From assembly GCF_009690625.1 (NCBI RefSeq), contig NZ_CP033878.1:372001-436000 (forward strand): a stretch of 64,000 bases of DNA. Reading direction: 5' to 3'. The position numbers and the translations under genes are program-made. Numbering within the stretch: position 1 is the first letter of the stretch; each line of letters opens with the position of its first letter. This document shows positions 1 to 8,299 of the stretch, piece after piece. Source of the stretch: Halorhabdus sp. CBA1104 (lineage in GTDB: Archaea > Halobacteriota > Halobacteria > Halobacteriales > Haloarculaceae). Under the pieces are notes generated by a model that was not told the origin of the DNA, did not search any database, and saw only the letters and a list, made by a program, of their open reading frames with translations.

Positions 1-347
1 CCGGCGGTGGCGAACGCCGCGAGCCCCACCGCGTCGGCGACGAGCGTGATCGGATGTTCGTCCGGCGATTCGAGCAGGACGCTCAGCCCAAGCGCCAGCG
101 AGACACCCAGGATTCCCAGCCCCATCTCGCCGAGATTCTGGAGCGCCAGCGGCGTCCGCCCGACCAGCACGTCACGCGTCGCACCGCCGCCAAAGGCCGT
201 CACCAGGCCGACCACACCGATGCCGAAGACGTCGAACTCCTCGCGGATGCCCTTGGCCGATCCGACGAGGGCGAACGCGACGAGGCCGATCGTGTTCATC
301 ACCGCGAAGGGGTCAAGCAACGCGGAATCGAGCAGTTCGGCAAGCAC
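1..347 (-). CDS. TRIC/UPF0126 (YicG-like) membrane channel protein, partial
   Basis: The reverse strand encodes the first 115 or so residues of a membrane protein, and the gene runs off the left edge. The visible part has hydrophobic helices and the glycine-rich repeat motif of the UPF0126/TRIC family (GLVAFALVGS, then FGGGATRDVLVGR). Family members are trimeric cation channels of the cell membrane; bacterial YicG has also been linked to glycine. I chose the GTG at 347 because a TTTAGG box lies 26 bases upstream and the spacing fits a leaderless transcript. An internal ATG at 299 is a possible later start. The substrate cannot be told from the sequence. Confidence 0.85.
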   Translation of the reverse strand, partial: MLAELLDSALLDPFAVMNTIGLVAFALVGSAKGIREEFDVFGIGVVGLVTAFGGGATRDVLVGRTPLALQNLGEMGLGILGVSLALGLSVLLESPDEHPITLVADAVGLAAFATA

Positions 348-368
348 TAGTTGCGAGGATGCAACCGG

Positions 369-376
369 TCCTAAAG
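369..376 (-). promoter_or_regulatory. TATA-like box of the TRIC gene
   Basis: The reverse strand reads CTTTAGG here, centred 26 bases before the GTG start at 347. That is normal archaeal spacing for a leaderless start. Confidence 0.45.
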
Positions 377-800
377 AGCGCTCCGCTCCGCGGGCACTGT
401 GTCGGTCTCCGTCCGTCAGCCACGAGCTACGAATGGCAGTGTCAACGGACCCGTCCCGCTCGTGAACGCTGTGCTCGGTGCCCCGTGGCTGTCACAATTG
501 GGCTCGTGATAGTGTGATAGACCCGCTCCGATCGGAGTCGATCAACCGGTGGGTACACTGGCCGACGAGACGACCCGCTCGCGTTCGGTACTCGACGAAC
601 CCTCGGTTTCGACGTAACTGCGGCCGATGATCTCTGTCGAGATCACGGCGACTGCCCGCCGAACTTCGACGATCCGTACTTGGCGAACTTCCCACGGACC
701 CGGCACCGCCGCTGTCGTTTCGAGAACGATCCGCAGAGACGTTCACGCGAGTGGAGCGTCGGTCGTGGATTTTGGGCCAACCATTGCAGAACTGAGCGAC
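377..800. other. Intergenic stretch with no recognised gene
   Basis: About 420 bases between two reverse-strand genes. Frames on both strands show no family motif or haloarchaeal amino-acid bias that I recognise. The only structure noted is a perfect 12-base palindrome at 526-537 (CTCCGATCGGAG). Confidence 0.5.
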
Positions 801-1451
801 TCAGGCGTTGTCGGCGATGTCTGTGGAGGCGATCGTGTCTTCGCCGACGACGGTTTCGACGTCGATATCCTGGATCAGATCGACCAGTTCGACAAGTTTG
901 GGGAAGGTGTAGATCGTCAGCCCGACGTCACCCTCGCTCGCGGTCAACTCTGAGTCGATGACGAACGCGATGTCCTCCTCGGGCCAGCCACCCATCTTGT
1001 CGACGATGCCGCTGGCCGGCCCATACGCGAACGATGGTGTCGACATTCCGATCGTCGTGTCTAGTACGTTTGCCCACCCGTCGATGTAGCCGGAGGTCAT
1101 GATGTTGCCGACCTCTTGAATCGCCGATCGTTCCATATCAGAAAAGCCCTCGCTGTCGTCACTGCCGATGTCGCCGACCAGCAGGCTCGCCAGTTCTTTG
1201 GCGTCGTCGGATTCGAGCATGAACAGGACGTAGCCGTGGGGCGGTTCGGTCAATTCGACGTAGATACCAACACGGTCGCCCTCGCCCATGTGGGTGCGGA
1301 CGTCCTCGATATCGAGGAAGTTGATCTTCGAGACGGCAATCTCCGTCTGCAGACCAGCCATTTGATCGAGGTGGGCCGAGACCTTTTCGGACCCCTCCCG
1401 TGCGATCTTGTTGAAAAGATCGAGTTTCCGGATGTCCACTTCCAGACTCAT
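801..1451 (-). CDS. cheC: CheC-type chemotaxis phosphatase/adaptor
   Basis: A 216-residue CheC/CheX/FliY-family protein. CheC dephosphorylates CheY-P, and in haloarchaea CheC paralogues belong to the signalling network between the Che proteins and the archaellum. The second half carries the family phosphatase motif (SAIQEVGNIMTSG, residues near 108-120, S-x3-E-x2-N). The matching position in the first half (LDLFNKIAREG) lacks the Glu-Asn pair. Only one catalytic half-site is therefore obvious. No other che genes are in the window, so this is a stand-alone copy. The ATG at 1451 opens the conserved frame. The CheC assignment is firm; the paralogue number is not. Confidence 0.85.
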   Translation of the reverse strand: MSLEVDIRKLDLFNKIAREGSEKVSAHLDQMAGLQTEIAVSKINFLDIEDVRTHMGEGDRVGIYVELTEPPHGYVLFMLESDDAKELASLLVGDIGSDDSEGFSDMERSAIQEVGNIMTSGYIDGWANVLDTTIGMSTPSFAYGPASGIVDKMGGWPEEDIAFVIDSELTASEGDVGLTIYTFPKLVELVDLIQDIDVETVVGEDTIASTDIADNA

Positions 1452-1512
1452 GGCCCTCTCTACCCGGCGCGGCTACGTAAGTACTCCGCCATTCCCGGCG
1501 GTCGCCCCAGCG

Positions 1513-2262
1513 CTACTCGCTGTCGCCGCTTCTGATCGCTTGCTCGGCGGCGGCGAGAGTCGCCTCGGTGTCGAAGTCCGCGACGATCGCGCGCAATTGC
1601 TCGTCGTCGTGGGCTCGTAACTGACGGGCGTGGGCCGTCATGTTCGGGATGGCCCGGATCACGTTGTCGATAATCGGGACTGTGGCGGCCTGGGCCGATC
1701 GGGACAGCGGATTGAGGTCGATCACGATTTCGGTTTTGTCCATCTCGCCCAGTGCTTGGGCGCGGTCGCCGTCTTCTAGGGGGACGACGACCACATCGGC
1801 GTCGTAGATCCCGTCGGCGTCGACTTTCGCCCGCTCGTGGTCCAGGCCCGGGATCCGTTCGTCCGCCGCGAGGCCTTTGACTGACTCGGCACCGTGTTCA
1901 CGGAGGTGCTCGGCGATCGCCTGGATGCGTTGCTCGGTCCGGTTGAACAGGTTGACCTCCAGGTCGGCACCCGTCGCCGCGGCGAGTTCCACGACTTCCC
2001 CGGGAACGAGGGCGGCGACGTTGCCGTTGATCGAGAGCACGGGATGGTCGGCCAACAGCAGATGTGCGGCCGCGGCGCGTTCGGCCGCTTCGGCGCTGTC
2101 GATCGTCCGCTCGCCCAGCAGGTAATCGAAGGCTTCGCCGCGACCCTGGGCGATCAGCCCTTGCTGGCTCGTGATCCCTTTCTCGACCCCTGCCTCGATA
2201 CGGTGGCGGGTCAACAGCGACTCGTAGCGTGGGTGACTCTCCGGAACCTCGACATCGCTCAT
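1513..2262 (-). CDS. 4-phosphopantoate--beta-alanine ligase
   Basis: Archaeal phosphopantothenate synthetase (DUF137), which joins 4-phosphopantoate to beta-alanine with ATP in CoA biosynthesis. Visible family segments are SLLTRHRIEAGVEKGITSQQG near the N-terminus, LSINGNVAALVPGE in the middle, and EVNLFNRTEQR. The protein is about 249 residues, normal for the family. I set the start at the ATG at 2262; the open frame extends 13 codons upstream but that stretch is not conserved-looking. Pantoate kinase, which makes its substrate, lies just upstream on the same strand after a 74-base gap, so the two probably form an operon. Confidence 0.93.
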   Translation of the reverse strand: MSDVEVPESHPRYESLLTRHRIEAGVEKGITSQQGLIAQGRGEAFDYLLGERTIDSAEAAERAAAAHLLLADHPVLSINGNVAALVPGEVVELAAATGADLEVNLFNRTEQRIQAIAEHLREHGAESVKGLAADERIPGLDHERAKVDADGIYDADVVVVPLEDGDRAQALGEMDKTEIVIDLNPLSRSAQAATVPIIDNVIRAIPNMTAHARQLRAHDDEQLRAIVADFDTEATLAAAEQAIRSGDSE

Positions 2263-2336
2263 ATCACTCGGTCGGGTCCCGTCGGTGAAAAACGTCGGCA
2301 ACTCGCCGTCGCCGGGGCGGCCGCCCTGCTGGCCTG

Positions 2337-3218
2337 TTACTTCCCGTCGCTGGCGTGTGGTTGCAGCTCAGCCTGGTCGCGATGACTGCCTCCGAGTACT
2401 GTCGCACCTGTGGGATCGACACGACAGACGTGCGGGTCGTATCCGGCGTCCGAGAGGCCGGTCCCGAGTGCGAACACCGTCTCGCCGAGCATCGCCATCG
2501 ACGCTTCGCCACCGGCCTCTGTTACGTCCATGATCACGTCTTTGACGTCGGGTGTCAGGAGCCCAGCTTCGCGGGCGAAACGCCGCGAGGCGTACATGAA
2601 CTGCTCGACGGTCGGTTGCTCGACGACCCGTGAGAGGGCGTCGTCGCCGGCTGCCGAGAGGCGCTCGGTGTCGCCGCCGATCACGTCGCTCGTGTCGAGT
2701 TCGCCAAGTGTCAGGTATTCCACGCGAGGGCGGGCCGGTAGCCCGTCCAGTTCGTTCGCCCGAGGCCCACCCGCTTCGAGCCGTAACACCATGCCCCCGC
2801 GGGCCTGTGCGACCACGTCACCCAGACCGGTCCCGGCCTGGACCTCTGCGCCGTGGGCGACGGTCGTGAGTTCGGCCATCGAGAGTTCGAGATCGAATCC
2901 GTCAGTCGCTGCCAGTGCCGTTCCCAGTGCCATCGCCCCGGAGACGCCAAAGCCCGAACCGAGTGGCAGATCGGTCTCGCCGATCACCGTCGCCTCGATC
3001 CCGAGAGCTTCCAGAACACCCTCGACAGCCCCGATGTCAACGCTCACGTCGTCGAGGAGTATCTCGGTCTCCGTATCGGGCCTGACCGTCACTGTCACGC
3101 CGTCGGAAAGCGTCAGCCCGCCTCCACGCGAGCCTGTCGTCGTCGGATCGTCGGTCCGCTCGACGGCGAAAAATCCCGTCACGTGCCCCGGCACGAACGC
3201 TTTCGCCTCGTCGGTCAT
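2337..3218 (-). CDS. Pantoate kinase (GHMP family)
   Basis: Archaeal pantoate kinase phosphorylates pantoate to 4-phosphopantoate and replaces the bacterial PanK route to CoA. About 293 residues. It has the GHMP glycine-rich nucleotide loop (LPLGSGFGVSGAMA, near residue 90) and a second glycine-rich motif with GTGLGDVVAQARGG. The start was placed at the ATG at 3218 (MTDEAKAFVPGH) because this matches the usual N-terminus; the longer open frame adds 32 unlikely residues. It directly precedes the ligase gene for the next pathway step. Confidence 0.93.
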   Translation of the reverse strand: MTDEAKAFVPGHVTGFFAVERTDDPTTTGSRGGGLTLSDGVTVTVRPDTETEILLDDVSVDIGAVEGVLEALGIEATVIGETDLPLGSGFGVSGAMALGTALAATDGFDLELSMAELTTVAHGAEVQAGTGLGDVVAQARGGMVLRLEAGGPRANELDGLPARPRVEYLTLGELDTSDVIGGDTERLSAAGDDALSRVVEQPTVEQFMYASRRFAREAGLLTPDVKDVIMDVTEAGGEASMAMLGETVFALGTGLSDAGYDPHVCRVDPTGATVLGGSHRDQAELQPHASDGK

Positions 3219-3281
3219 CGACGGCTCTTCGATGGCCGTCCGGTAGAACCCTTCGAGACCGTTCCGGCGGTCGCCAGATTG

Positions 3282-3316
3282 ATGTGTGTTTACGCTGTCT
3301 CCGATTGTATACACAT
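3282..3316 (+). promoter_or_regulatory. Promoter and candidate operator of the toxin-antitoxin pair
   Basis: A GTTTACGC box at 3288-3295 lies about 25 bases before the antitoxin ATG at 3315. Two 6-base inverted arms flank the promoter: ATGTGT at 3282-3287 and ACACAT at 3311-3316. One arm touches the box and the other overlaps the start codon. That layout would suit autorepression by the ribbon-helix-helix antitoxin, which is an inference. Confidence 0.4.
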
Positions 3317-3617
3317 GCCATCAGTCAGCGTTCGCTTGCCCGACGAGGAGAAGGCCGAACTCGAATCAGTGGCCGAGTTACTGGAGGAAGACCGCAGTAC
3401 GACGATCCGTAAGGCCCTTCGCGAGGGCCTGTCTGACCTGCGGGTTCGGCTCGCTGTCGAGCGCTATCAGTCCGGTGACGTCGGCGTCGCCGAGGCGGCC
3501 AGGCTGGCGAACGTCACCGTCGGCGAGTGGCTGGCGATCGCCCGCGATCGAAATTTGACGGTCCAACTGACGCGGGAGGACATCGAGCGTGAGGTCGAGG
3601 CGGCCAGAGACCTATGA
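3315..3617 (+). CDS. UPF0175 family antitoxin (RHH/HTH)
   Basis: A 100-residue protein with an N-terminal ribbon-helix-helix segment (SVSVRLPDEEKAELESVAEL, then EDRSTTIRKALREGL). The C-terminal half is the UPF0175 helical domain (YQSGDVGVAEAARLANVTVGE). UPF0175 proteins pair with DUF3368/PIN proteins as toxin-antitoxin modules. The next gene starts inside this one with a 4-base ATGA overlap, showing translational coupling. The ATG at 3315 fits both the RHH motif and the promoter spacing; the longer open frame upstream is antisense to pantoate kinase. Confidence 0.85.
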   Translation: MPSVSVRLPDEEKAELESVAELLEEDRSTTIRKALREGLSDLRVRLAVERYQSGDVGVAEAARLANVTVGEWLAIARDRNLTVQLTREDIEREVEAARDL

Positions 3618-4126
3618 CTCGGATCTTCGTCGGGCCGGTGCCACTGGTCGATCTGGGGATTGTCGGGGAGACAAAACTGCTTGGTACCTTCGACGGCGAC
3701 ATCGTCGTCCCGCAACTGGTCGCCGAGGCGGTCTCGACCGAGCCAGCCAAGACGAACCTAGCGAAGTTCGTCGACGACGGCGGCGCGACGATCGAACCCA
3801 TCGATACCGAGTACGCCGAGCAGGCCCAGACAATCGTTGGCTTCTCTGAGCCCGTTGTCGAGAGTCGGCTGTTGGAACCGATTTTGGCAGCGATGGACGG
3901 CGACGAGGCGTCGGCAATCGGGCTCGTCACCGACGATCGCCCGTTTCGGACCATCGCCGACGGCCTCGGAGCGACAGTCACTGGGACCTTTGGCGTCGTG
4001 GTCCGGGCCGCAAGCGAGGACAAGTACCTCAAGACCACCCAGGCAAAGCGGATCGCTCGCCGGATCGACAGCCACGGGTTGCACTTGACGGGTGCACTCC
4101 GCGCCCAGGCAATTGGGGATCTCTGA
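3614..4126 (+). CDS. DUF3368/PIN-domain toxin
   Basis: A 170-residue PIN-like nuclease of the DUF3368 type, the usual partner of UPF0175 antitoxins. The conserved C-terminal core is visible: GDEASAIGLVTDDRPFR with acidic residues expected to bind metal, followed by LGATVTGTFGVVVRA. The first acidic position of the PIN site is near the N-terminus (PLVDLG). The gene overlaps its antitoxin by 4 bases. PIN toxins cleave RNA; the target here is unknown. Confidence 0.83.
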   Translation: MTRIFVGPVPLVDLGIVGETKLLGTFDGDIVVPQLVAEAVSTEPAKTNLAKFVDDGGATIEPIDTEYAEQAQTIVGFSEPVVESRLLEPILAAMDGDEASAIGLVTDDRPFRTIADGLGATVTGTFGVVVRAASEDKYLKTTQAKRIARRIDSHGLHLTGALRAQAIGDL

Positions 4127-4343
4127 CTCCTGGCTACACAAGCGCTCGACGGAGTGTGTCACTGGCCCCACCGTCTTCACCGCTCGTGTTTCGAGGCTAC
4201 ACTTCCTTCGACCTCGCTAGGGGCTCAGCCGCTGTCGGTCTCTGGCCGCTACGAGATCGGGCGACTCTACGGGGAGAGTCGCTGACGATCTCGCGGGAAC
4301 GCCGGAAGACGGTCCTGCTCGCCTCGCTCCGCTCGACTGCGCG

Positions 4344-4393
4344 AAAGGTCGGCTTTGCCGACCTTTAGGAACGTGGCCGGCTGCGCCGGCCAC
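4344..4393. repeat. Two perfect hairpins with 3-base loops
   Basis: First hairpin: 10-bp arms at 4344-4353 and 4357-4366 around a TTT loop. Second hairpin: 9-bp arms at 4373-4381 and 4385-4393 around a TGC loop. Both lie in the 311-base gap between the convergent toxin and aspS genes. No gene is recognised in that gap. They may act in transcript 3'-end formation for either gene. Confidence 0.6.
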
Positions 4394-4431
4394 GCGGGCT
4401 GTGACTTCCGAGCCTCCGCCGACAGGAACGT

Positions 4432-4448
4432 TCTCGCCTACGGCGAGA
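4432..4448 (-). terminator. Hairpin overlapping the aspS stop codon
   Basis: A 7-bp stem (4432-4438 with 4442-4448) and a 3-base loop TAC span the aspS stop codon, which ends at 4438. It is the third triplet-loop hairpin in about 100 bases. A role in ending or protecting the aspS transcript is possible but not shown. Confidence 0.35.
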
Positions 4449-5742
4449 GCCGTTGCCTGTCTCGCGGGAACAGCACCGCTTCGCGGATGTTCTCCAGCCC
4501 GAGCATCGTCATGACCAGGCGCTCGCCGCCAAGGCCCCAGCCAGCGTGTGGCGGCATGCCGTACTTGAACATCTTGGTGTAGTACTCGAAGGCTGACGGG
4601 TCCAGGCCCTGCTGTTCGAAGCCGTCGACGAGGTGGTCGTGGCGGTGTTCACGCTGCCCGCCCGAGACGAGTTCCATCGAGGGGTGCATCATGTCGAAGC
4701 CCGTCGAGAGTTCGGGATCGTCGTCGTGATCCTTGATGTAGAAGGGCTTGATCTCGCTGGGCCAGTCGGTGATGAAGTAGTGCTCGCCGACAGCCTGGCC
4801 GAGGGCGTGTTCGGCCTCCGTCGAGAGGTCGTCGCCCCACACCAGCACGTCATCGAGTTCGCCAGTGGCGTTGACGCGCTCGATGGCCTCCTCGTAGGTG
4901 AGCCGCGGGAAGTCGCCCCCGGGAACTTCGAAGTCCTCGGCCAGGCCGAGCGTTTCGAGTTCCTCGGCGCAGTTCTGTGCGACGCCTTCGTAGGCAGCTT
5001 TCACGACTGTCTCGCAAGCGTCCATCGCCTCGGTGTGGTCGTAGAAGGCCGACTCGAAGTCGATCGAGGTGGCTTCGTTGAGGTGCCGGGGCGTGTTGTG
5101 CTCTTCGGCACGGAAGATCGGGCCGATCTCGAAGACGCGTTCGAGGCCGGAGCCGACCATCAGCTGCTTGAACAGCTGGGGGCTCTGATTCATGAACGCC
5201 TCTTGGCCGAAGTACGTGATCGGGAACAATTCGGTTCCGCCCTCGGTCCCGGTCGCGACGATTTTCGGCGTGTTGATCTCCGTGGCGTCCAGGCTGCGGA
5301 ACGCCTCCCGGACGGAGCGAAGGATCTCCGCGCGGATCTCGAAGATGGCCTTGACCTCGGACTTGCGGAGGTCGAGCGTCCGGTTGTCCAGGCGAGTCGG
5401 GAGTTCGGCGTCGACCTTGCCCGACGGGTCCAGTGGGAGTTCGGGATCGGCGGGCGCGATCACGTCGAACTCCTCGGGCGTGATCTCGACACCGGTCGGC
5501 GCGCGTTCCTCGTCTTCGACTGGTCCGACCACGCGGACGACACTCTCCCGATGGACGTCGAGTGCACTCTCGACGATTTCCTCGGGCAGTTCGTCTTTCT
5601 CGATTTTGATCTGGATCTTGCCGGTCTGGTCACGGAGGATCAGGAACGCGATCCCGCCGAGGTCTCGGATCTCGTGTACCCAGCCCGCGACGGTCGCGGT
5701 CTCTCCTGATTTGGCTACAGCAGCGTACGTCCGATCGTGCAT
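4438..5742 (-). CDS. aspS: Aspartyl-tRNA synthetase
   Basis: Archaeal-type AspRS of 434 residues, charging tRNA with aspartate. The N-terminal OB-fold anticodon-binding domain is clear ([21 protein letters not shown]). Class II motif 2 appears as [17 protein letters not shown] and motif 3 as [20 protein letters not shown] with its invariant arginine. Length is normal for the archaeal form that lacks the bacterial insertion domain. Whether it also charges tRNA-Asn cannot be judged from these motifs alone; gatB at 20.5 kb means an amidotransferase is present. Monocistronic, with its own TATA-like box. Confidence 0.97.
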   Translation of the reverse strand: MHDRTYAAVAKSGETATVAGWVHEIRDLGGIAFLILRDQTGKIQIKIEKDELPEEIVESALDVHRESVVRVVGPVEDEERAPTGVEITPEEFDVIAPADPELPLDPSGKVDAELPTRLDNRTLDLRKSEVKAIFEIRAEILRSVREAFRSLDATEINTPKIVATGTEGGTELFPITYFGQEAFMNQSPQLFKQLMVGSGLERVFEIGPIFRAEEHNTPRHLNEATSIDFESAFYDHTEAMDACETVVKAAYEGVAQNCAEELETLGLAEDFEVPGGDFPRLTYEEAIERVNATGELDDVLVWGDDLSTEAEHALGQAVGEHYFITDWPSEIKPFYIKDHDDDPELSTGFDMMHPSMELVSGGQREHRHDHLVDGFEQQGLDPSAFEYYTKMFKYGMPPHAGWGLGGERLVMTMLGLENIREAVLFPRDRQRLSP

Positions 5743-5764
5743 GCCCCCGTATTTTGCCGCCGGG

Positions 5765-5773
5765 GATTAAACT
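5765..5773 (-). promoter_or_regulatory. TATA-like box of aspS
   Basis: The reverse strand reads AGTTTAATC, centred 26-27 bases before the aspS ATG at 5742, consistent with a leaderless transcript. Confidence 0.55.
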
Positions 5774-5906
5774 CCACTTATCCTGACTCGCCCCGCAATG
5801 GTGTCGTGATATCGCCCGCCTCCTCGATTTCGTTGCGATACCAGCGGCGCGAACCGGACCGACGAACAAATGTATTTAAGTCACTCTCTCATGAAAGATC
5901 AGGTAT

Positions 5907-7085
5907 ATGGCACCCAAAATGGGTGAACCCCAGGCCGGGACGATCGAGCTCGTTCACTATCACGTTGGTGGCGACGGTGAGCGCGCACTCGAGGCGTTTC
6001 TGGAGGAATATCGGCGAACCCACACGACGGCCATCGACCCAATAAGTTACGACAATACGCGCCTTCAGGTCAAAAGTCGTATTCTGGACGGTGACCCACC
6101 GGATGTCTGGACCGGGTGGGCTGGGGCGAATCTCCGGGCTTACGACCAGGCGAACGTGCTCGCGGACGTGACAGACCTGTTCACGGAGACTGCGATGGAA
6201 CGCAACTACCGGGACGTGGCTCGTGACGCCGCCCAGGTCGATGGTGTGTATCGAGCGGTTCCGTACTCGATGCATCGGATCAACGACCTCTACGTGAACG
6301 TCGCTGCGGCCAAAGCAGCGGGCATCGATCCGTCGACGCCCGATTCCCCCCGCGAGTTTGCCACACTCGTGGCTGAGGCTGATATCGACGGCGCGGCGTT
6401 TCTGCTGCCGATGAAAGAACCGTGGCTCGTCTTGCAGCTTTGGGAACTCGTCTTGCTGGGGCAGTACGATCACGAAACCTTCGAGGCGGTGACCGGTGGC
6501 CGTGCTCGTCCAAACCGGGACGCTATCGTGGATTCGCTCGACATCGTGGCCACGTTCGCCGCCGCGGCACCCGACGATGCCGTCTACACGTCACTGGTCG
6601 AAGCCAACGAGCGGTTTATCGCCGGTGATGCCCCCTTCTACCAGCAGGGTGACTGGGCTGGTGGCGTCTTCGTCGGGACCACGGAGTTCACCTACGAGGA
6701 CGACTGGCAACGCGTCGCGTTCCCCGGGACCGAAGACATGTACGTCGTCAGCATCGACGCGATGACGCCCTCGAAAGCCGCAGACATGGCCCTCATCCGT
6801 CCGTTTCTGGAGTACACCGGTTCGCCCGACGGCCAAGTCGCGTTCACCCGGGCCAAGGGATCGCTCCCAGCCCGGAGTGACGCCCCGACGGACGCCCTTT
6901 CGGCGTTCGGACAGGATCAGGCCAGCGCCCTCGAGCGTGCCCGCGACCAGCCCCAGTCGATAGCCCATGGCCTCAGCGCCACCACCCAGACGCGTATCGA
7001 ACTGCTCGACGCCTTTGCGTCGTTCATGACCGACTGGGACAGCGACGCCGCTACAGACCAAATCATCGACGTCTTCGAACAGTAA
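5907..7085 (+). CDS. Family 1 solute-binding protein without signal peptide
   Basis: A 392-residue protein with the fold pattern of extracellular sugar-type solute-binding proteins: TIELVHYHVGGDGERALEAF at the N-terminus, DPPDVWTGW, a hinge region YRAVPYSMHRINDLYVNVAAA, and FYQQGDWAGG. Unlike the other binding proteins in this window it has no twin-arginine motif, no hydrophobic segment and no lipobox cysteine. The mature fold begins about 10 residues after the ATG. No permease or ATPase gene is adjacent. The next gene, 59 bases downstream, is an Lrp-type regulator. It may be a cytoplasmic ligand-binding protein or a remnant of a transporter; the ligand is unknown. A TATTTAAG box sits about 34 bases before the start. 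Confidence 0.8.
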   Translation: MAPKMGEPQAGTIELVHYHVGGDGERALEAFLEEYRRTHTTAIDPISYDNTRLQVKSRILDGDPPDVWTGWAGANLRAYDQANVLADVTDLFTETAMERNYRDVARDAAQVDGVYRAVPYSMHRINDLYVNVAAAKAAGIDPSTPDSPREFATLVAEADIDGAAFLLPMKEPWLVLQLWELVLLGQYDHETFEAVTGGRARPNRDAIVDSLDIVATFAAAAPDDAVYTSLVEANERFIAGDAPFYQQGDWAGGVFVGTTEFTYEDDWQRVAFPGTEDMYVVSIDAMTPSKAADMALIRPFLEYTGSPDGQVAFTRAKGSLPARSDAPTDALSAFGQDQASALERARDQPQSIAHGLSATTQTRIELLDAFASFMTDWDSDAATDQIIDVFEQ

Positions 7086-7144
7086 GACGCCCTCGCGGGA
7101 CGACGACCACAACGTTTCTTTTCGTCCACCCGGAACGAAGTCCA

Positions 7145-7612
7145 ATGGCGACTCACGACCTCGATGACCTCGATCGGGCCATCATCTACGCGTTGCAACA
7201 CGACGCCAGGAACATGTCGACGAGCACGATCGCCGAACGCATGGATGTCGCGCCGAGTACGGTCCGAACCCGAATCAAATGTCTCGAAGACGACGGGGTG
7301 TTGACGGGGTACCACGCAGAGATCAATTACGAACAAACCGGATTACAGTTACACACACTCATTCTCTGTACGGCCCCGGTTCCCCAACGGGAGCGGCTCG
7401 CGAACCAAGCCCAAGAAGTCGACGGTGTGGTCGCCGTCCGGGAAGTGATGACGGGCAACGAAAACGTTCACGTCGAGGCTGTCGGCCGGGACGGCGACGA
7501 CCTGAGCCGTATCGGTCGGGAACTCGACGAGATTGGCTTCACGATCGAAGACGAGGATATCATTCGCAACGAGTACGAGACGCCCTACGAGGGGTTTGCC
7601 GTCGAAGACTAG
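7145..7612 (+). CDS. Lrp/AsnC family transcriptional regulator
   Basis: A 155-residue regulator. Residues 6-60 form the AsnC-type winged helix (LDDLDRAIIYALQHDARNMS, then APSTVRTRIKCLEDDGVLTGY). The rest is an alpha-beta RAM-like ligand-binding domain (VVAVREVMTGNENVHVEAVG). Members bind DNA as dimers or octamers and often respond to amino acids. It lies directly downstream of the signal-less binding protein on the same strand, so a shared function is plausible but unproven. Confidence 0.9.
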   Translation: MATHDLDDLDRAIIYALQHDARNMSTSTIAERMDVAPSTVRTRIKCLEDDGVLTGYHAEINYEQTGLQLHTLILCTAPVPQRERLANQAQEVDGVVAVREVMTGNENVHVEAVGRDGDDLSRIGRELDEIGFTIEDEDIIRNEYETPYEGFAVED

Positions 7613-7948
7613 TCCCGTCGGTGGACGCCTCTGTGGCCCGGCCTGCCGTTCATTTCCTCACGATCTGGCTGTTTTCGTCCCGTCGCAGTCGGGGTCTGTA
7701 GACGGATATCGAAACGTCGTCGTGGTGGCCGCTCTGCCTGAGCGTCGTCGCTGTCTCCCATCGAGTTACGCCCCTCCTCAGTCATATTTGCCGATTTATT
7801 TGACGAACCGTCGAAAAAGGCGACTAGTTTATCACGCTCCGTGAATAACGGCTAACCGAATGCAGCAACGTGGTTCGACGTGCACAGGAGACTGTGTACA
7901 CAAGACGGTGATCGCCCTCCGAGACGACCCAGGAGCATGGCTGCCAGG
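7613..7948. other. Intergenic region, promoter-like AT-rich parts only
   Basis: About 335 bases after the Lrp gene. It contains AT-rich segments (GATTTATTTGACG near 7793 and AGTTTATC near 7827) that could be promoter boxes for the downstream operon. I see no coding signal on either strand. Confidence 0.4.
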
Positions 7949-8293
7949 ATGAGTCAGCGTAGCATCGATCGTGAAGACGTTCTCGCCGTCGAATCGACCA
8001 GTGACGTCAGAGGCGACCAGAAACGACGGGCCGAGCGCGCCAGTGTCTCGGCGCAACTGACTGAGGTCGATGGCGAGAAGTTGCGGACCGAGGTCGCCTT
8101 CCTCGGGACTCGGCGTGCATCAATCAAACCACTCCCCGCCCGACAGCTCCCCACCGGCCACGGTGTCGACCGACTGATCGCTCGTGTCGGCGATTCGGCC
8201 CAGGAGACCGCGTTCGACGATACCCCGGCAGCGACGATTCCTCCGATCGACCCCTTCGCGTACACTGCTCAGCGTTCGCTTGAGACTGCTTAA
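7949..8293 (+). CDS. Hypothetical protein upstream of the permease
   Basis: A 114-residue open frame with GC-rich third positions, ending 6 bases before the permease start, which suggests one transcript. I do not recognise a family. The sequence is charged with no membrane segment or signal peptide (begins MSQRSIDREDVLAVES, ends AYTAQRSLETA). An ATG at 7937 would add four residues. The reverse strand has an overlapping open frame of similar length with poorer composition. Treat as a probable but unproven gene. Confidence 0.4.
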   Translation: MSQRSIDREDVLAVESTSDVRGDQKRRAERASVSAQLTEVDGEKLRTEVAFLGTRRASIKPLPARQLPTGHGVDRLIARVGDSAQETAFDDTPAATIPPIDPFAYTAQRSLETA

Positions 8294-8299
8294 TTCACA

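Noticed and set aside
492-746. 84-codon reverse frame between the TRIC and CheC genes
   Set aside because: Ser/Arg-rich composition unlike the neighbouring proteins, no motif and no convincing promoter.
4633-5709. Forward frame of 358 codons across aspS
   Set aside because: It is fully antisense to the clear AspRS gene and its product has no family features; long antisense frames are common in GC-rich genomes.
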